The notes under the pieces: model-generated
Databases searched by the model: none
What the model was told of the DNA's origin: nothing
Seen by the model: the letters and a program-made list of their open reading frames with translations, nothing else
Made by a program: the position numbers and the translations under genes
In this document: piece after piece, positions 17,308 to 24,895 of the stretch
How the letters are laid out: every line of letters begins with the position of its first letter
How positions within the stretch are numbered: the first letter of the stretch is position 1
Source of the DNA: Gordonibacter urolithinfaciens
Lineage (GTDB): Bacteria > Actinomycetota > Coriobacteriia > Coriobacteriales > Eggerthellaceae
Direction of reading: 5' to 3'
DNA: 64,000 nt
NCBI RefSeq assembly: GCF_900199375.1
Contig: NZ_LT900217.1
Span: 992,001-1,056,000 of the forward strand

Positions 17308-17928
17308 GTGAGACCCGCTCCCACCCGCATACGCCTCGCGACCGCCGACGACGCGGACGCCATCCTCGCCGTGTACGCGCCCTTCCTGGACACACCCGTC
17401 ACGTTCGAGGAAGAGGCGCCCTCGGCCGAAGCGTTCCGCAAGCGGGTCGCAGGCGTGCTCGCCGGCTACCCGTACCTTGTGTCCGAACAGGACGGACGCG
17501 TGGTGGGCTTTGCCTATGCGCACGCCCAGGCCGAGCGGGCGGCCTACGCCTGGAACGCCGAGCTGTCGGTGTACCTGGCCCACGGCGCCCAAGGCGCCGG
17601 GCAGGGAAGCGCGCTTTACGGAGCCCTGATCGAGCTCGTGCGCCTGCAGGGCATGAAATGCGCCTACGCGCGCGTCACGTTGCCGAACGCGGCCAGCGAG
17701 CGCCTGCACGAGGCGTTCGGCTTCCAGCTCATGGGCATCCAGCGCAACGCCGGCTACACCTGCGGCGCCTGGCGCGACGTGGCATGGCTCTTCCTGCCCC
17801 TGGCGGCCTTCGACCCCGCACCGGAGGCGCCCGTCCCCTTCCCCGCCCTGCTGTGCCGCGACGCTGCCGTCGTGGACGACGTGCTGGCCCGCGCGAACGC
17901 CGCGGCCGCGCAGCGTCAGCGCGCTTAG
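17308..17928 (+). CDS. GNAT N-acetyltransferase (phosphinothricin acetyltransferase-like)
   Basis: The 206-residue protein matches the Pat/YncA subgroup of GNAT enzymes: RLATADDADAILAVYAPFLDTPVTFEEE at the N-terminus, then the acetyl-CoA segment GAQGAGQGSALYGALIELVRLQG and NAASERLHEAFGFQLMGIQRNAGY. This subgroup acetylates small amines such as methionine sulfoximine or phosphinothricin. The last 45 residues are a loose Ala-rich tail. The start is GTG 17308 behind GGAAAG. A WYL regulator follows nine bases later, so the pair is probably one operon. Confidence 0.88.
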   Translation: MRPAPTRIRLATADDADAILAVYAPFLDTPVTFEEEAPSAEAFRKRVAGVLAGYPYLVSEQDGRVVGFAYAHAQAERAAYAWNAELSVYLAHGAQGAGQGSALYGALIELVRLQGMKCAYARVTLPNAASERLHEAFGFQLMGIQRNAGYTCGAWRDVAWLFLPLAAFDPAPEAPVPFPALLCRDAAVVDDVLARANAAAAQRQRA

Positions 17929-17937
17929 GAAACCGCC

Positions 17938-18852
17938 ATGCAGCCCCAGCGCCTGTTCGAGATCGTCTACCTGCTGATGGACCGCGGCACCTCCACCACG
18001 GCGGAGCTGGCGGCCAAGCTGGAAGTGTCCGAACGCACGGTGCGTCGCGACGTGGACGCGCTGTCGGCGGCGGGCGTGCCCGTGTACATGACGCGCGGCA
18101 AGGGCGGCGGCGTGCACCTCATGGACGGCTACGTGCTGGACCGCTCGGTGCTGAGCGAGCGCGAGCAGAGCGACATCATGGCGGCGCTCTCGGCGCTCAA
18201 CCGCACCGGCGCGGCAGACGAGGCGAGCGACGAGACGGCTGCGCGCCTCGGACGGCTGTTCCAGCGCGAGAACGTCGACTGGCTCGACATGGACTTCTCG
18301 TTCTGGGGCGCGCCGCCGAACTACCGCGCCGCGTTCGATGCCATCCGCAGCGCCACCATCGGCCGGCACCCGCTGTCTTTTGCGTACTTCGACGCCGCCG
18401 GCAACCGCACCGAGCGCACGGTGGAGCCCGCGCAGCTCGTGTTCAAGGAATCGTCGTGGTACCTGCGCGCCTGGTGCCGCGAACGCGAGGCATGGCGCAC
18501 GTTCAAGCTGTTCCGCATCGATTGGGAGACGATCAGCGTCACGCCCGACACGTTCGAGGCGCGCCCGATGCCCGCGTTCGACGAGGGCGGCCACATGAGG
18601 GGAAGCGACCGGCTGGTCATGCGCTTCGCCCCCGAAGCGGAAGCACGGGTGCGCGAGGAGTTCGCTCCGGAGACGATCGAGCGCGAGGCAGACGGCAGCT
18701 GGCTGGTGACGCTCGTCTGCGACATCGGGGAGCGCACGCGCTACTACCTGCTGTCATTCGGCGAGCTGCTCGAAGTGCTCGAACCCGCTGATGTGCGCGC
18801 CTGGCTGCGCGAGCAGGGCGAAGCCGTCGCCCAGCGCTACGCAGAGGATTGA
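17938..18852 (+). CDS. WYL-domain transcriptional regulator
   Basis: The 304-residue protein has an N-terminal HTH_11/DeoR-like domain (residues 5-60, TTAELAAKLEVSERTVRRDVDALSAAGVPV) and a central WYL domain (about 140-230) with HPLSFAYFD, ESSWYLRAWCRER and TFKLFRID. The C-terminal WCX extension ends with ERTRYYLLSFGELLEVLEP. Proteins of this family sense ligands, often nucleotides, through the WYL domain. It is co-transcribed with the acetyltransferase gene and may regulate it. Confidence 0.92.
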   Translation: MQPQRLFEIVYLLMDRGTSTTAELAAKLEVSERTVRRDVDALSAAGVPVYMTRGKGGGVHLMDGYVLDRSVLSEREQSDIMAALSALNRTGAADEASDETAARLGRLFQRENVDWLDMDFSFWGAPPNYRAAFDAIRSATIGRHPLSFAYFDAAGNRTERTVEPAQLVFKESSWYLRAWCREREAWRTFKLFRIDWETISVTPDTFEARPMPAFDEGGHMRGSDRLVMRFAPEAEARVREEFAPETIEREADGSWLVTLVCDIGERTRYYLLSFGELLEVLEPADVRAWLREQGEAVAQRYAED

Positions 18853-18890
18853 CCCTAGCGCCCAACGCGCGACGCTGCGACGATTTCCCA

Positions 18891-18917
18891 AACTTTCCCG
18901 CATAACCGGACACGCCC
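18891..18917 (+). repeat. 27-bp direct repeat, left copy
   Basis: Identical to 19906-19932. It begins 38 bases after the stop of the WYL gene. Confidence 0.9.
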
Positions 18918-18935
18918 CAAGGCAGGACAAGGGAG

Positions 18936-18966
18936 GCAGGACAAGGGGACGGTTCTCTTGTCCTGC
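18936..18966 (+). repeat. REP palindrome, left of RAYT gene
   Basis: GCAGGACAAG and CTTGTCCTGC pair over 10 bp around an 11-base loop gggacggttct. A half copy (ggcaggacaaggg) is repeated just upstream at 18921. It ends 22 bases beyond the RAYT stop codon and could also act as its terminator. Confidence 0.85.
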
Positions 18967-18988
18967 TTATCCTTTTCGCCTGCTCCAG

Positions 18989-19771
18989 CTAGCCGCGAGG
19001 AAGTTGGCCTTTTCCCGCTTTCACTCGCTCGACGATCCCCTTGCTCAATCCCGTGAGTCGGGAAATCTGCCTGATGGAGAGACCGCGCGCCCGCAAAAGA
19101 AGCACCGCCTCCTCTCGCCTTGCCTTGTCGAGCGAACATACTTCGGCGCATTCCGAGACACCGGCAAGCTCCCGGATGAGCAACATCGCCTCCCGATCGC
19201 TCACCCACGCCGGTTTGTCGGTCCCGCAAGGCGGCAGGCCGCCATCCGATTCGCCTTCCACGAGAAGTTTGAAAGCCGACTTGGCCTTGCTCGGATCAGC
19301 GTCAAGCATATCGAGCACGCGCTCCGTGTCGGCAAGTCGGGGCGTCTTCATATATTCGTCGAAGCTCGTCCAGTACGCCGTCGTCTGCCCCACCTCGAGC
19401 GGATTCCTGTGTATGTAGCGGACAACGGACAAAAGATATTCGTCGCCCTCGATCGGCTTGCTTTTGTAACGATCTTGGAAAAGATAGCCCCTTCGATCAT
19501 ATTTCCTGTTGAAGTAGTGCGAATAGCTCAGAAGAATCTTCTTCATCATCGAGGACAGATCGATCCTCCCCTCCTCGACAAGAAGATGGACATGATTCCC
19601 CATCAGACACCATGCATGCAGCATAAAACCGCATTCGAGCTTATAGCGGCGGAGTCGCTCCATGAACGCCCGCCGGTCCTCATCGTCGTAGAAGAGCTGC
19701 GTCTGGTTTATCCCGCGCACCATCACGTGGTGCAGGCCCGACTCGCTTTTCCTACGTGCTTGTCTCGGCAT
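18989..19771 (-). CDS. REP-associated tyrosine transposase (RAYT, IS200-like Y1 family)
   Basis: The 260-residue protein has the Y1_Tnp core: SGLHHVMVRGINQTQLFYDDEDR, the metal-binding HUH variant H60-V-H62 in MGNHVHLL, FNRKYDRRGYLFQDRYKS, and a candidate catalytic Tyr in EYLLSVVRYIHRNPL (Y112/Y119). The C-terminal 45 residues form a helix-turn-helix (LRARGLSIRQISRLTGLSKG), common in RAYTs and probably used for palindrome recognition. The start at 19771 gives proper spacing to GGGAAGGGAG; two other ATGs lie just upstream. It is intact, with no frameshift, and lies inside its own REP pair. Confidence 0.93.
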   Translation of the reverse strand: MPRQARRKSESGLHHVMVRGINQTQLFYDDEDRRAFMERLRRYKLECGFMLHAWCLMGNHVHLLVEEGRIDLSSMMKKILLSYSHYFNRKYDRRGYLFQDRYKSKPIEGDEYLLSVVRYIHRNPLEVGQTTAYWTSFDEYMKTPRLADTERVLDMLDADPSKAKSAFKLLVEGESDGGLPPCGTDKPAWVSDREAMLLIRELAGVSECAEVCSLDKARREEAVLLLRARGLSIRQISRLTGLSKGIVERVKAGKGQLPRG

Positions 19772-19799
19772 GCGCATCTCCCTTCCCTGAATGAAGAAG

Positions 19800-19826
19800 A
19801 TGATGCTTTGCATCATTTTAATTATA
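19800..19826 (-). promoter_or_regulatory. RAYT promoter and palindrome
   Basis: A perfect TATAAT -10 lies at 19821-19826 (minus strand) without a clear -35. Just downstream ATGATGC-TTT-GCATCAT (19800-19816) forms a 7-bp palindrome that could be an operator or a leader hairpin. Confidence 0.5.
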
Positions 19827-19865
19827 GCGTCCTCGTATCCACGACGGAGCTGAAATCGCCGAGCA

Positions 19866-19890
19866 AGACAAGAGAACCGTCCCCTTGTCT
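19866..19890 (-). repeat. REP palindrome, right of RAYT gene
   Basis: Minus-strand AGACAAGGGGACGGTTCTCTTGTCT (arms 19866-19872 and 19884-19890) is the same unit as at 18936, in opposite orientation. A second ccccttgtct half copy follows at 19891. Confidence 0.85.
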
Positions 19891-19905
19891 CCCCTTGTCT
19901 TTTCT

Positions 19906-19932
19906 AACTTTCCCGCATAACCGGACACGCCC
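19906..19932 (+). repeat. 27-bp direct repeat, right copy
   Basis: Identical to 18891-18917; its second half is also the left arm of the palindrome 19916-19944. Confidence 0.9.
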
Positions 19933-19944
19933 TGTCCGGTTATG
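19916..19944. promoter_or_regulatory. 12-bp perfect palindrome upstream of the GyrI-like gene
   Basis: CATAACCGGACA-CGCCC-TGTCCGGTTATG lies 52 bases before the start of the GyrI-like gene. It may be an operator or the original boundary into which the RAYT cassette inserted, since only its left arm is repeated at 18900. Confidence 0.5.
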
Positions 19945-19995
19945 TTCGGTATCGTGCTCCTTGTCAACATTCACCGCTTCGAAAGGAAACGAACC

Positions 19996-20463
19996 ATGCA
20001 GTATGAGATAGTCGAGCTTCCCGAGCGCACCATCGTGGGCCCCACCATCCGCACGTCGAACAACTCCCCCGAGGAAGTGGCCGCGATCGGCCAGCTGTGG
20101 GGACGCTTCATGGGCGAGGGCATGGACCGCACCATCCCCGAGACGCGCGTCGAGCCGTATGGCTGCTTCGGGCTGTACTACGATTACGATATGAGCGACA
20201 TGGGCTACACGATGCTCGTGGGCTGCGAGACGCCCGCTGACGCGCCCGAGGGCATGGAAGCCCAGACCATCGCCGCAGGCCGCTACGCGAAGATCGCCAT
20301 CCGCGGCGGCGACTGCGTGGCGAGCGTGGCCAAGGCCTGGGAGGAGATCTGGGCCGACGAGGAGCTGACGGCGCAGCGCGCGTACACCGTGGACTTCGAG
20401 GCGTACCTTCCGGGCGAGGACATGTCCTGCGCCGACATCGACGTGTACGTGGCCCTGCGATAA
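19996..20463 (+). CDS. GyrI-like/effector-binding-domain protein
   Basis: The 155-residue protein looks like a stand-alone GyrI-like (AraC-type effector-binding) domain: YEIVELPERTIVGPTIRT at the start, IGQLWGRFMGEGMDRTIPETRV, CFGLYYDYD, and a C-terminal DFEAYLPGEDMSCADIDVYVAL. Such domains bind small hydrophobic molecules or peptides and either sequester or hydrolyse them. The start ATG 19996 has GAAAGGAAA upstream; earlier frame sequence is intergenic. It begins a run of four small ligand-handling genes on the plus strand. Confidence 0.85.
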   Translation: MQYEIVELPERTIVGPTIRTSNNSPEEVAAIGQLWGRFMGEGMDRTIPETRVEPYGCFGLYYDYDMSDMGYTMLVGCETPADAPEGMEAQTIAAGRYAKIAIRGGDCVASVAKAWEEIWADEELTAQRAYTVDFEAYLPGEDMSCADIDVYVALR

Positions 20464-20478
20464 CGCCCGCGCCGAACG

Positions 20479-20521
20479 CGCGGCCCCGTCGGGCAACCGG
20501 CTGTTGCTTGACGGGGCCGCG
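20479..20521 (+). terminator. Large hairpin behind the GyrI-like gene
   Basis: CGCGGCCCCGTC (20479-20490) pairs perfectly with 20510-20521, and the loop itself folds (GCAAC/GTTGC). No T-tract follows. It probably ends or stabilises the upstream transcript. Confidence 0.5.
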
Positions 20522-20574
20522 TGCGCCATGGTTCCATGGAACCTGAGTATCGACACCGGGAAAAGGAGCCCTTC

Positions 20575-21039
20575 ATGGCGATCAAGGACACGCTCATCGA
20601 GATCAGGGAGCGAAACGGCCTCACCCAGGCGGAGATGGCGGACCGCCTGTTCGTCACGCGCCAGGCGGTGTCGCGTTGGGAGTGCGGAGACACGCAGCCA
20701 GGCGTCGACGCGCTCAAACTGATCGCCACCACGTTTAACGTGCCCATCGAGAAGCTGCTCGACATGCCCCTGCAGGCCGTGTGCCAGAGCTGCGGCATGC
20801 CCCTCGCGGACGCAAGCCTGCTGGGCACGGAGGCGGACGGCTCGCCCAGCGAACATCATTGCAAGTGGTGCTATGCGAACGGCGATTACCTGGGCGAATG
20901 CACCATGGAGGACATGGTTGAGATCTGCGTGGAGAACATGGCCGGCCCCGAGGCGCCCTTCACCGAGGAAGAGGCGCGCGCCTACATGGAATCGCTGCTG
21001 CCCACGCTCGAACGCTGGAAAGGCGCAGCCGCCGACTGA
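20575..21039 (+). CDS. XRE-family regulator with C-terminal zinc ribbon
   Basis: The 154-residue protein has an HTH_3 domain (residues 3-58: IRERNGLTQAEMADRLFVTRQAVSRWECGDTQPG) and a zinc-ribbon domain with CQSCGMPL (about 66-73) and HCKWCYANGDYLGECTMEDM (about 96-115). This fusion is common in anaerobes. The HTH suggests DNA binding and the ribbon a metal or redox site. The start ATG 20575 follows AAAAGGAGCCC. A GyrI-like gene begins 21 bases after its stop, so it is likely the regulator of that operon. Confidence 0.92.
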   Translation: MAIKDTLIEIRERNGLTQAEMADRLFVTRQAVSRWECGDTQPGVDALKLIATTFNVPIEKLLDMPLQAVCQSCGMPLADASLLGTEADGSPSEHHCKWCYANGDYLGECTMEDMVEICVENMAGPEAPFTEEEARAYMESLLPTLERWKGAAAD

Positions 21040-21060
21040 ACGACGAAGAAGGAGGACCCC

Positions 21061-21765
21061 ATGGGCGCAGCATTCGATTTCAAGAAGGAATACAAGGACC
21101 TCTACCTGCCGAAGACGAAGCCGATGCTCATCGACGTGCCGGCGATGTCGTTCATCGCGGTCGCCGGCTCGGGCAACCCCAACGAGGAGAATGGCGACTA
21201 CGCCGAGGCACTCGGCCTCCTGTACGCCTTCTCGTTCACCGTGAAGATGGCGAAGATGGGCGACTGGCAGCCGGAAGGCTACTTCGACTACGTCGTGCCG
21301 CCGCTCGAAGGGCTGTGGTGGGGAGGCGGCTTCGACGGAGGGCGCATCGAGGACAAGGACGCGCTCAACTGGGTGTCGATGATCCGCCAGCCCGACTTCG
21401 TCAGGCCGGAGGTATATCGCTGGGCACGCGAGCAGGTCGCGGCGAAGAAGCCCGGGCTCGACGTCGGCCGTGCGCGGCTCGTGCGCTTCGCCGAAGGACC
21501 CTGCGCGCAGATCATGCACAAGGGGCCCTACGACGACGAGCCCGCCACGGTTGCCGCTCTCGAGGAGTTCGTCCGCACGACGGGACGCGCGGGGGACATC
21601 GCCGACCCGCCGAGCGCCGAGGCCCTGATGGACGCGCTCGACGCGGACGGCGGAGTTCCCTCGGTGCGCCTGCACCACGAGATCTACCTGGGCGATCCGC
21701 GCCGCACGAAGCCGGAGAACCTGCGCACCGTGCTGCGCCACCCCGTGAAGCCCGCATCCGCATGA
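21061..21765 (+). CDS. GyrI-like small-molecule-binding protein (two-domain)
   Basis: The 234-residue protein matches the family of GyrI-like proteins that often follow XRE/zinc-ribbon regulators. It contains FDFKKEYKDLYLPKTKPMLIDVPAMSFIAVAGSGNPNE near the N-terminus, DWQPEGYFDYVVPPLEGLWW, and RLHHEIYLGDPRRTKPENLRTVLRHPV at the end. Strong aromatic content around residue 85-97 suggests a ligand pocket. It overlaps the SPL-like gene by four bases (ATGA), so translation is coupled. Confidence 0.9.
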   Translation: MGAAFDFKKEYKDLYLPKTKPMLIDVPAMSFIAVAGSGNPNEENGDYAEALGLLYAFSFTVKMAKMGDWQPEGYFDYVVPPLEGLWWGGGFDGGRIEDKDALNWVSMIRQPDFVRPEVYRWAREQVAAKKPGLDVGRARLVRFAEGPCAQIMHKGPYDDEPATVAALEEFVRTTGRAGDIADPPSAEALMDALDADGGVPSVRLHHEIYLGDPRRTKPENLRTVLRHPVKPASA

Positions 21766-22676
21766 GCGATGCCGCGCCAAGCCCCTGCCCCGTCGTGCGC
21801 GCGCGGTCGATCCTCCAGAAGGTGCGCGCACACGGCGACGAGTGGTTCGGTATCGACTACAACATGAATCTCTACCGGGGCTGCTGCCACGGCTGCATCT
21901 ACTGCGACAGCCGAAGCGAGTGCTACCGCATCGACGACTTCGGCCAGGTGAGCGTCAAGTTCGACGCGCTGGCCATCCTGCGACGCGAGCTGCGCAGCCG
22001 CCGTGTGCGCGGGGTCGTGGGCATCGGCGCCATGTCCGACACGTACAACCCGTTCGAGCGGGAGCTGCGCGTGACGCGCGGAGCGCTTGAGCTGGTGGAG
22101 GAGTTCGGCTTCGGCGTTTCGGTGGACACGAAGAGCACCCTCGTCACCCGCGACGCCGACCTGCTGAGCGCCATCGGGCGCGTGGGCGGCGCCATCGCGA
22201 AGGTCACCGTCACCACGGCCGACGACGAGCTTGCGCGCATCATCGAGCCGCACGCGCCTTCGCCGAGCGAGCGCTTCGCAGCGCTGGCCGAGCTGGCGGA
22301 CGCCGGCGTGTTCTGCGGCGTGCTGTTCACGCCGACGCTGCCCTGGGTGACGGACGACGACGCCACGATCCGCGGCGTCGTTGAGGGCGCGGCGGCGGCC
22401 GGCGCGCGGTTCGTCTTCCACATGACGGGCGTCACGATGCGCGACCGCCAGCGCGAGCACTTCCTCGAGCGCATCGCCGCCGTCGACCCCGCGCTGCCCG
22501 AGCGCTACCGCACTGCGTACGGTGAGCGCTACTTCTGCAACAGCCCGCGCGCAAACGAAAATCGCTCCCTGTTCCGCGCCCTCTGCAAAAAGCACGGCCT
22601 GCTATGGCGCATGTCCGACATCGTCAAGGCGTACAAGCCCGCCCAGCCCATCGGCACGCAGGGCAGCCTGTTCTGA
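21762..22676 (+). CDS. SPL-family radical SAM protein
   Basis: The 304-residue protein carries the radical SAM cluster motif in YRGCCHGCIYCDSRSECYR (CxxxCxxC) near residue 40. It also has GIGAMSDTYNPFERELRVTRGALELV and STLVTRDADLLS, the signature of the SplB-like/Rv2578c group. Distant relatives repair spore photoproduct; the group's general function is unknown. The start ATG 21762 overlaps the preceding stop codon; a longer upstream frame is a shadow of the GyrI-like gene. It is the last gene of the XRE-GyrI-SPL operon. Confidence 0.92.
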   Translation: MSDAAPSPCPVVRARSILQKVRAHGDEWFGIDYNMNLYRGCCHGCIYCDSRSECYRIDDFGQVSVKFDALAILRRELRSRRVRGVVGIGAMSDTYNPFERELRVTRGALELVEEFGFGVSVDTKSTLVTRDADLLSAIGRVGGAIAKVTVTTADDELARIIEPHAPSPSERFAALAELADAGVFCGVLFTPTLPWVTDDDATIRGVVEGAAAAGARFVFHMTGVTMRDRQREHFLERIAAVDPALPERYRTAYGERYFCNSPRANENRSLFRALCKKHGLLWRMSDIVKAYKPAQPIGTQGSLF

Positions 22677-22697
22677 CCGGGCGACAGCACGGTAAGG

Positions 22698-23744
22698 TCA
22701 ACGCGGCAGCAGGAAGCCATGGCCGAGCGAGTCGTTCGGGTCGACGAGGCAGGTGCCGAAGCCGGTGAGGTAGGCGCTGCCCGTTATACGCGGGACGATT
22801 GCCGCACGGTCGCCAACCTGCGTCGTCCGGTCGATGGTGCCGGTGAAGCGGGTCCCGATCACGCTCTCGCAGACCACCGGCTCTCCCACGGCAACCTTGC
22901 CCGCGCGGTGGAGTGCGGCGAGCTTTGCGCTCAGGCCCGTGCCGCACGGCGAGCGGTCCACCTGCCCGGCACCGAACACCACCACATGGCGCAGCGCCGC
23001 CGGGGCATCGGGTGCCGCAGGCGCCCCCGATGCCGAGAACTCCACGAGGTCCACCGTGTCGATGTCGAGCGCCGGATGGCTCACGGCCACCGTGCGGTTC
23101 ACCTCGTCGCGCACGAGCATGCCGAGGCGCGCGTAGGCGGGAGCCGTCTCGGGGCCGATGTCGCCGAGACCCAGGCCGCCAGCGTCCGCAAGCGCGAAGA
23201 AGCTGCCGCCGAAGGCGATGGTCAGCGGCACGGTGCGCCCTTCCACCTGCACCGCGACATCGTCCCGGTAGACGAACGACGGCACGTTCTCGAACGACAC
23301 GAACTCCACCGCACCGCCGCGCACCAAGGCCGTGGCACGGATAAGCCCGGCGGGGGCCTCGAGCACGACCTCGTTCCCACCCTCGCGCGCCTCCACGATC
23401 CCGGCCTCCAGCACGGCTGTGACCACGGCGATGGCGCCGTGCCCGCACATGTTGAGGTAGCCGCCCGTGTCCATGAACAGCACGCCCACGTCGGCCCGGG
23501 GGTCGACCGGCCGGCACAGGAACGCGCCGAACATGTCGTGGTGGCCGCGCGGCTCCAGCATGAGAACCCGCCGCAAGTCATCGGCGTGCCGCTCCATCCA
23601 GCGGCGCTTCTCGATCATCGTGGCGCCCGCAGGCTCCGGAAAGCCTCCCACGGCCACCCGGCAGGGCTCCCCGGCCGCATGCACGTCCACCACTTTGACG
23701 GCCGCCTCGAACCGGCCCAGATCCACGTTCGCCTCCACGTCCAT
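22698..23744 (-). CDS. Proline racemase family enzyme (proline/hydroxyproline racemase or epimerase)
   Basis: The 348-residue protein has both catalytic cysteines of the two-base racemases: C100 in YLNMCGHGAI and C267 in DRSPCGTG, 167 residues apart as in proline racemase. Two Cys argue against the related dehydratase, which has Thr in one position. Substrate could be L-proline (feeding Stickland reduction) or 4-hydroxyproline. No prd reductase genes are nearby. The start at 23744 has GGGGAGGGCGC upstream. It is convergent with the SPL-like gene. Confidence 0.92.
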   Translation of the reverse strand: MDVEANVDLGRFEAAVKVVDVHAAGEPCRVAVGGFPEPAGATMIEKRRWMERHADDLRRVLMLEPRGHHDMFGAFLCRPVDPRADVGVLFMDTGGYLNMCGHGAIAVVTAVLEAGIVEAREGGNEVVLEAPAGLIRATALVRGGAVEFVSFENVPSFVYRDDVAVQVEGRTVPLTIAFGGSFFALADAGGLGLGDIGPETAPAYARLGMLVRDEVNRTVAVSHPALDIDTVDLVEFSASGAPAAPDAPAALRHVVVFGAGQVDRSPCGTGLSAKLAALHRAGKVAVGEPVVCESVIGTRFTGTIDRTTQVGDRAAIVPRITGSAYLTGFGTCLVDPNDSLGHGFLLPR

Positions 23745-23921
23745 GCGCCCTCCCCTTCGCCTGCCTCGCCTTGCTTCCCGAGCATACCACACGACGCGTC
23801 CGTGCAACTTGCGCGGCCCCGCATGCAACTGGGCCCCGACGGCCTTGCGCGGGCCCCGCGCGGTCGGGCATACTGGCGTCGTTGGCCAACCACCGCAACC
23901 TGACGACGGAAGGCGCGCACC

Positions 23922-24359
23922 ATGAACGTGACCATCACCGAGAACCCCGCGCTCGACGACGTCGAAGTCGCCATCGCATGCCCGCGCATCGACGAGCGCG
24001 TGCAGCGCATCGTGTCTGCGCTCGGCGCGTTCGACCGCGTGCTCGTCGGCGAGCGCGACGGGGCGACGTACCGGCTCGACGTCGACGACGTCTGCTACGC
24101 CGAGACCGTGGACGGCAAAACGTTCCTCTACACGGCCGATGCCGTGTACCAGGCGCCGTTCAAGCTCTACGAGCTGGAGGAGCGGCTGGCGAGCACCGAG
24201 TTCGTGCGCGCATCGAAGCAGATGCTCGTGAACTTCGACCACGTCGCGTCAATCCGGCCCGCCCTGAACGCGCGCCTGCAGCTCATGCTGGACAACGGCG
24301 AGGCCGTCATCGTGTCGCGCCAGTACGCGCCCGCCATCAAGCGGAAGCTCGGGCTGTAG
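23922..24359 (+). CDS. LytTR DNA-binding domain regulator
   Basis: The 145-residue protein consists of about 45 residues and a C-terminal LytTR domain (about 50-145: DVDDVCYAETVDGKTFLYT, ..LEERLASTEFVRASKQMLVNFDHVASIRP..LDNGEAVIVSRQYAPAIKRKLGL). It is the receiver-less type paired with DUF3021 membrane proteins, as here. The pair usually acts as a small self-contained regulatory unit in which the membrane protein restrains the DNA binder. The start ATG 23922 is preceded by GGAAGG. Confidence 0.93.
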   Translation: MNVTITENPALDDVEVAIACPRIDERVQRIVSALGAFDRVLVGERDGATYRLDVDDVCYAETVDGKTFLYTADAVYQAPFKLYELEERLASTEFVRASKQMLVNFDHVASIRPALNARLQLMLDNGEAVIVSRQYAPAIKRKLGL

Positions 24360-24366
24360 CCACCGC

Positions 24367-24397
24367 ATGAGACGTCAACCCCGTCCCCGTGTCTCAT
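24367..24397 (-). repeat. REP-like palindrome between LytTR and DUF3021 genes
   Basis: Arms atgagac (24367-24373) and gtctcat (24391-24397) enclose GTCAACCCCGTCCCCGT. On the minus strand this reads GAGACACGGGGACGGGG, a member of the GACAnGGGGACGG family. It lies inside what is otherwise a two-gene operon. Confidence 0.75.
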
Positions 24398-24413
24398 TTC
24401 GAAGGAGTTCGCC

Positions 24414-24845
24414 ATGAAGAAGATCATCGTCCAAGCCGCCTCCGCCGCGTGCATCATGTTCACCATCGTCATGCTGTGGTTCACGGGCATGGGCTACCTG
24501 TTCGCCGGGCCGAGCTATGGGCTCAACCTCACCATGAGCGTGTTCGGCGCCGCCTTCGGGATGGCGGCTCTCCAGGCGCTTTGGTTCACCGGCGCCGTGT
24601 TCAGGAAGCTCGCCTACCCGGCGCGCATAGCGGGCTTCGGCGCCTGCGGCCTGCCCGTGCTGGCACTCTGCGCCTGGGCGGGCCCGTGGTTCCCGCTCGA
24701 CGATCCCGGCGTCTGGGCGGCCTTCGCCATCGTGTACCTGTTCATCCTCGCGGGCGTCACGGCGGGCTACACCGTCTACTTCAAGAAGACTGCCGGCGGC
24801 TACGACCAGGCCCTCGCCCGCTACCGCGAGAAGAACCGCCGCTGA
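24414..24845 (+). CDS. DUF3021 family membrane protein
   Basis: The 143-residue protein has four predicted helices (about 5-32, 42-65, 72-95 and 102-127), the size and topology of DUF3021. Such proteins are encoded directly after LytTR regulators and are thought to control them by membrane sequestration. The start ATG 24414 follows GAAGGAG. The last 15 residues are charged and cytoplasmic. Confidence 0.88.
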   Translation: MKKIIVQAASAACIMFTIVMLWFTGMGYLFAGPSYGLNLTMSVFGAAFGMAALQALWFTGAVFRKLAYPARIAGFGACGLPVLALCAWAGPWFPLDDPGVWAAFAIVYLFILAGVTAGYTVYFKKTAGGYDQALARYREKNRR

Positions 24846-24895
24846 GCGCGGCCGCCTGCACCCGCCCGTCTATCACCCAACAGAAAGGCATACCC

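Larger units (their letters stand above)
18891..19932. mobile_element. RAYT cassette: Y1 transposase gene between inverted REPs and a 27-bp direct repeat
   Basis: A RAYT gene is bracketed by two REP palindromes in opposite orientation (18936-18966 and 19866-19890). Outside these lie two identical 27-bp direct repeats (18891-18917 and 19906-19932, starting aactttcccgcataaccgga). This symmetric layout marks a discrete insertion of about 1.04 kb between the WYL gene and the GyrI-like gene. HUH/Y1 enzymes are not known to duplicate targets, so the direct repeat has another origin, perhaps recombination at a pre-existing palindrome. Confidence 0.8.

Noticed and set aside
18891-19932. 27-bp direct repeats as target-site duplication of the RAYT
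   Set aside because: Y1/HUH transposases do not make target duplications, and 27 bp is far outside normal sizes; another origin is more likely.
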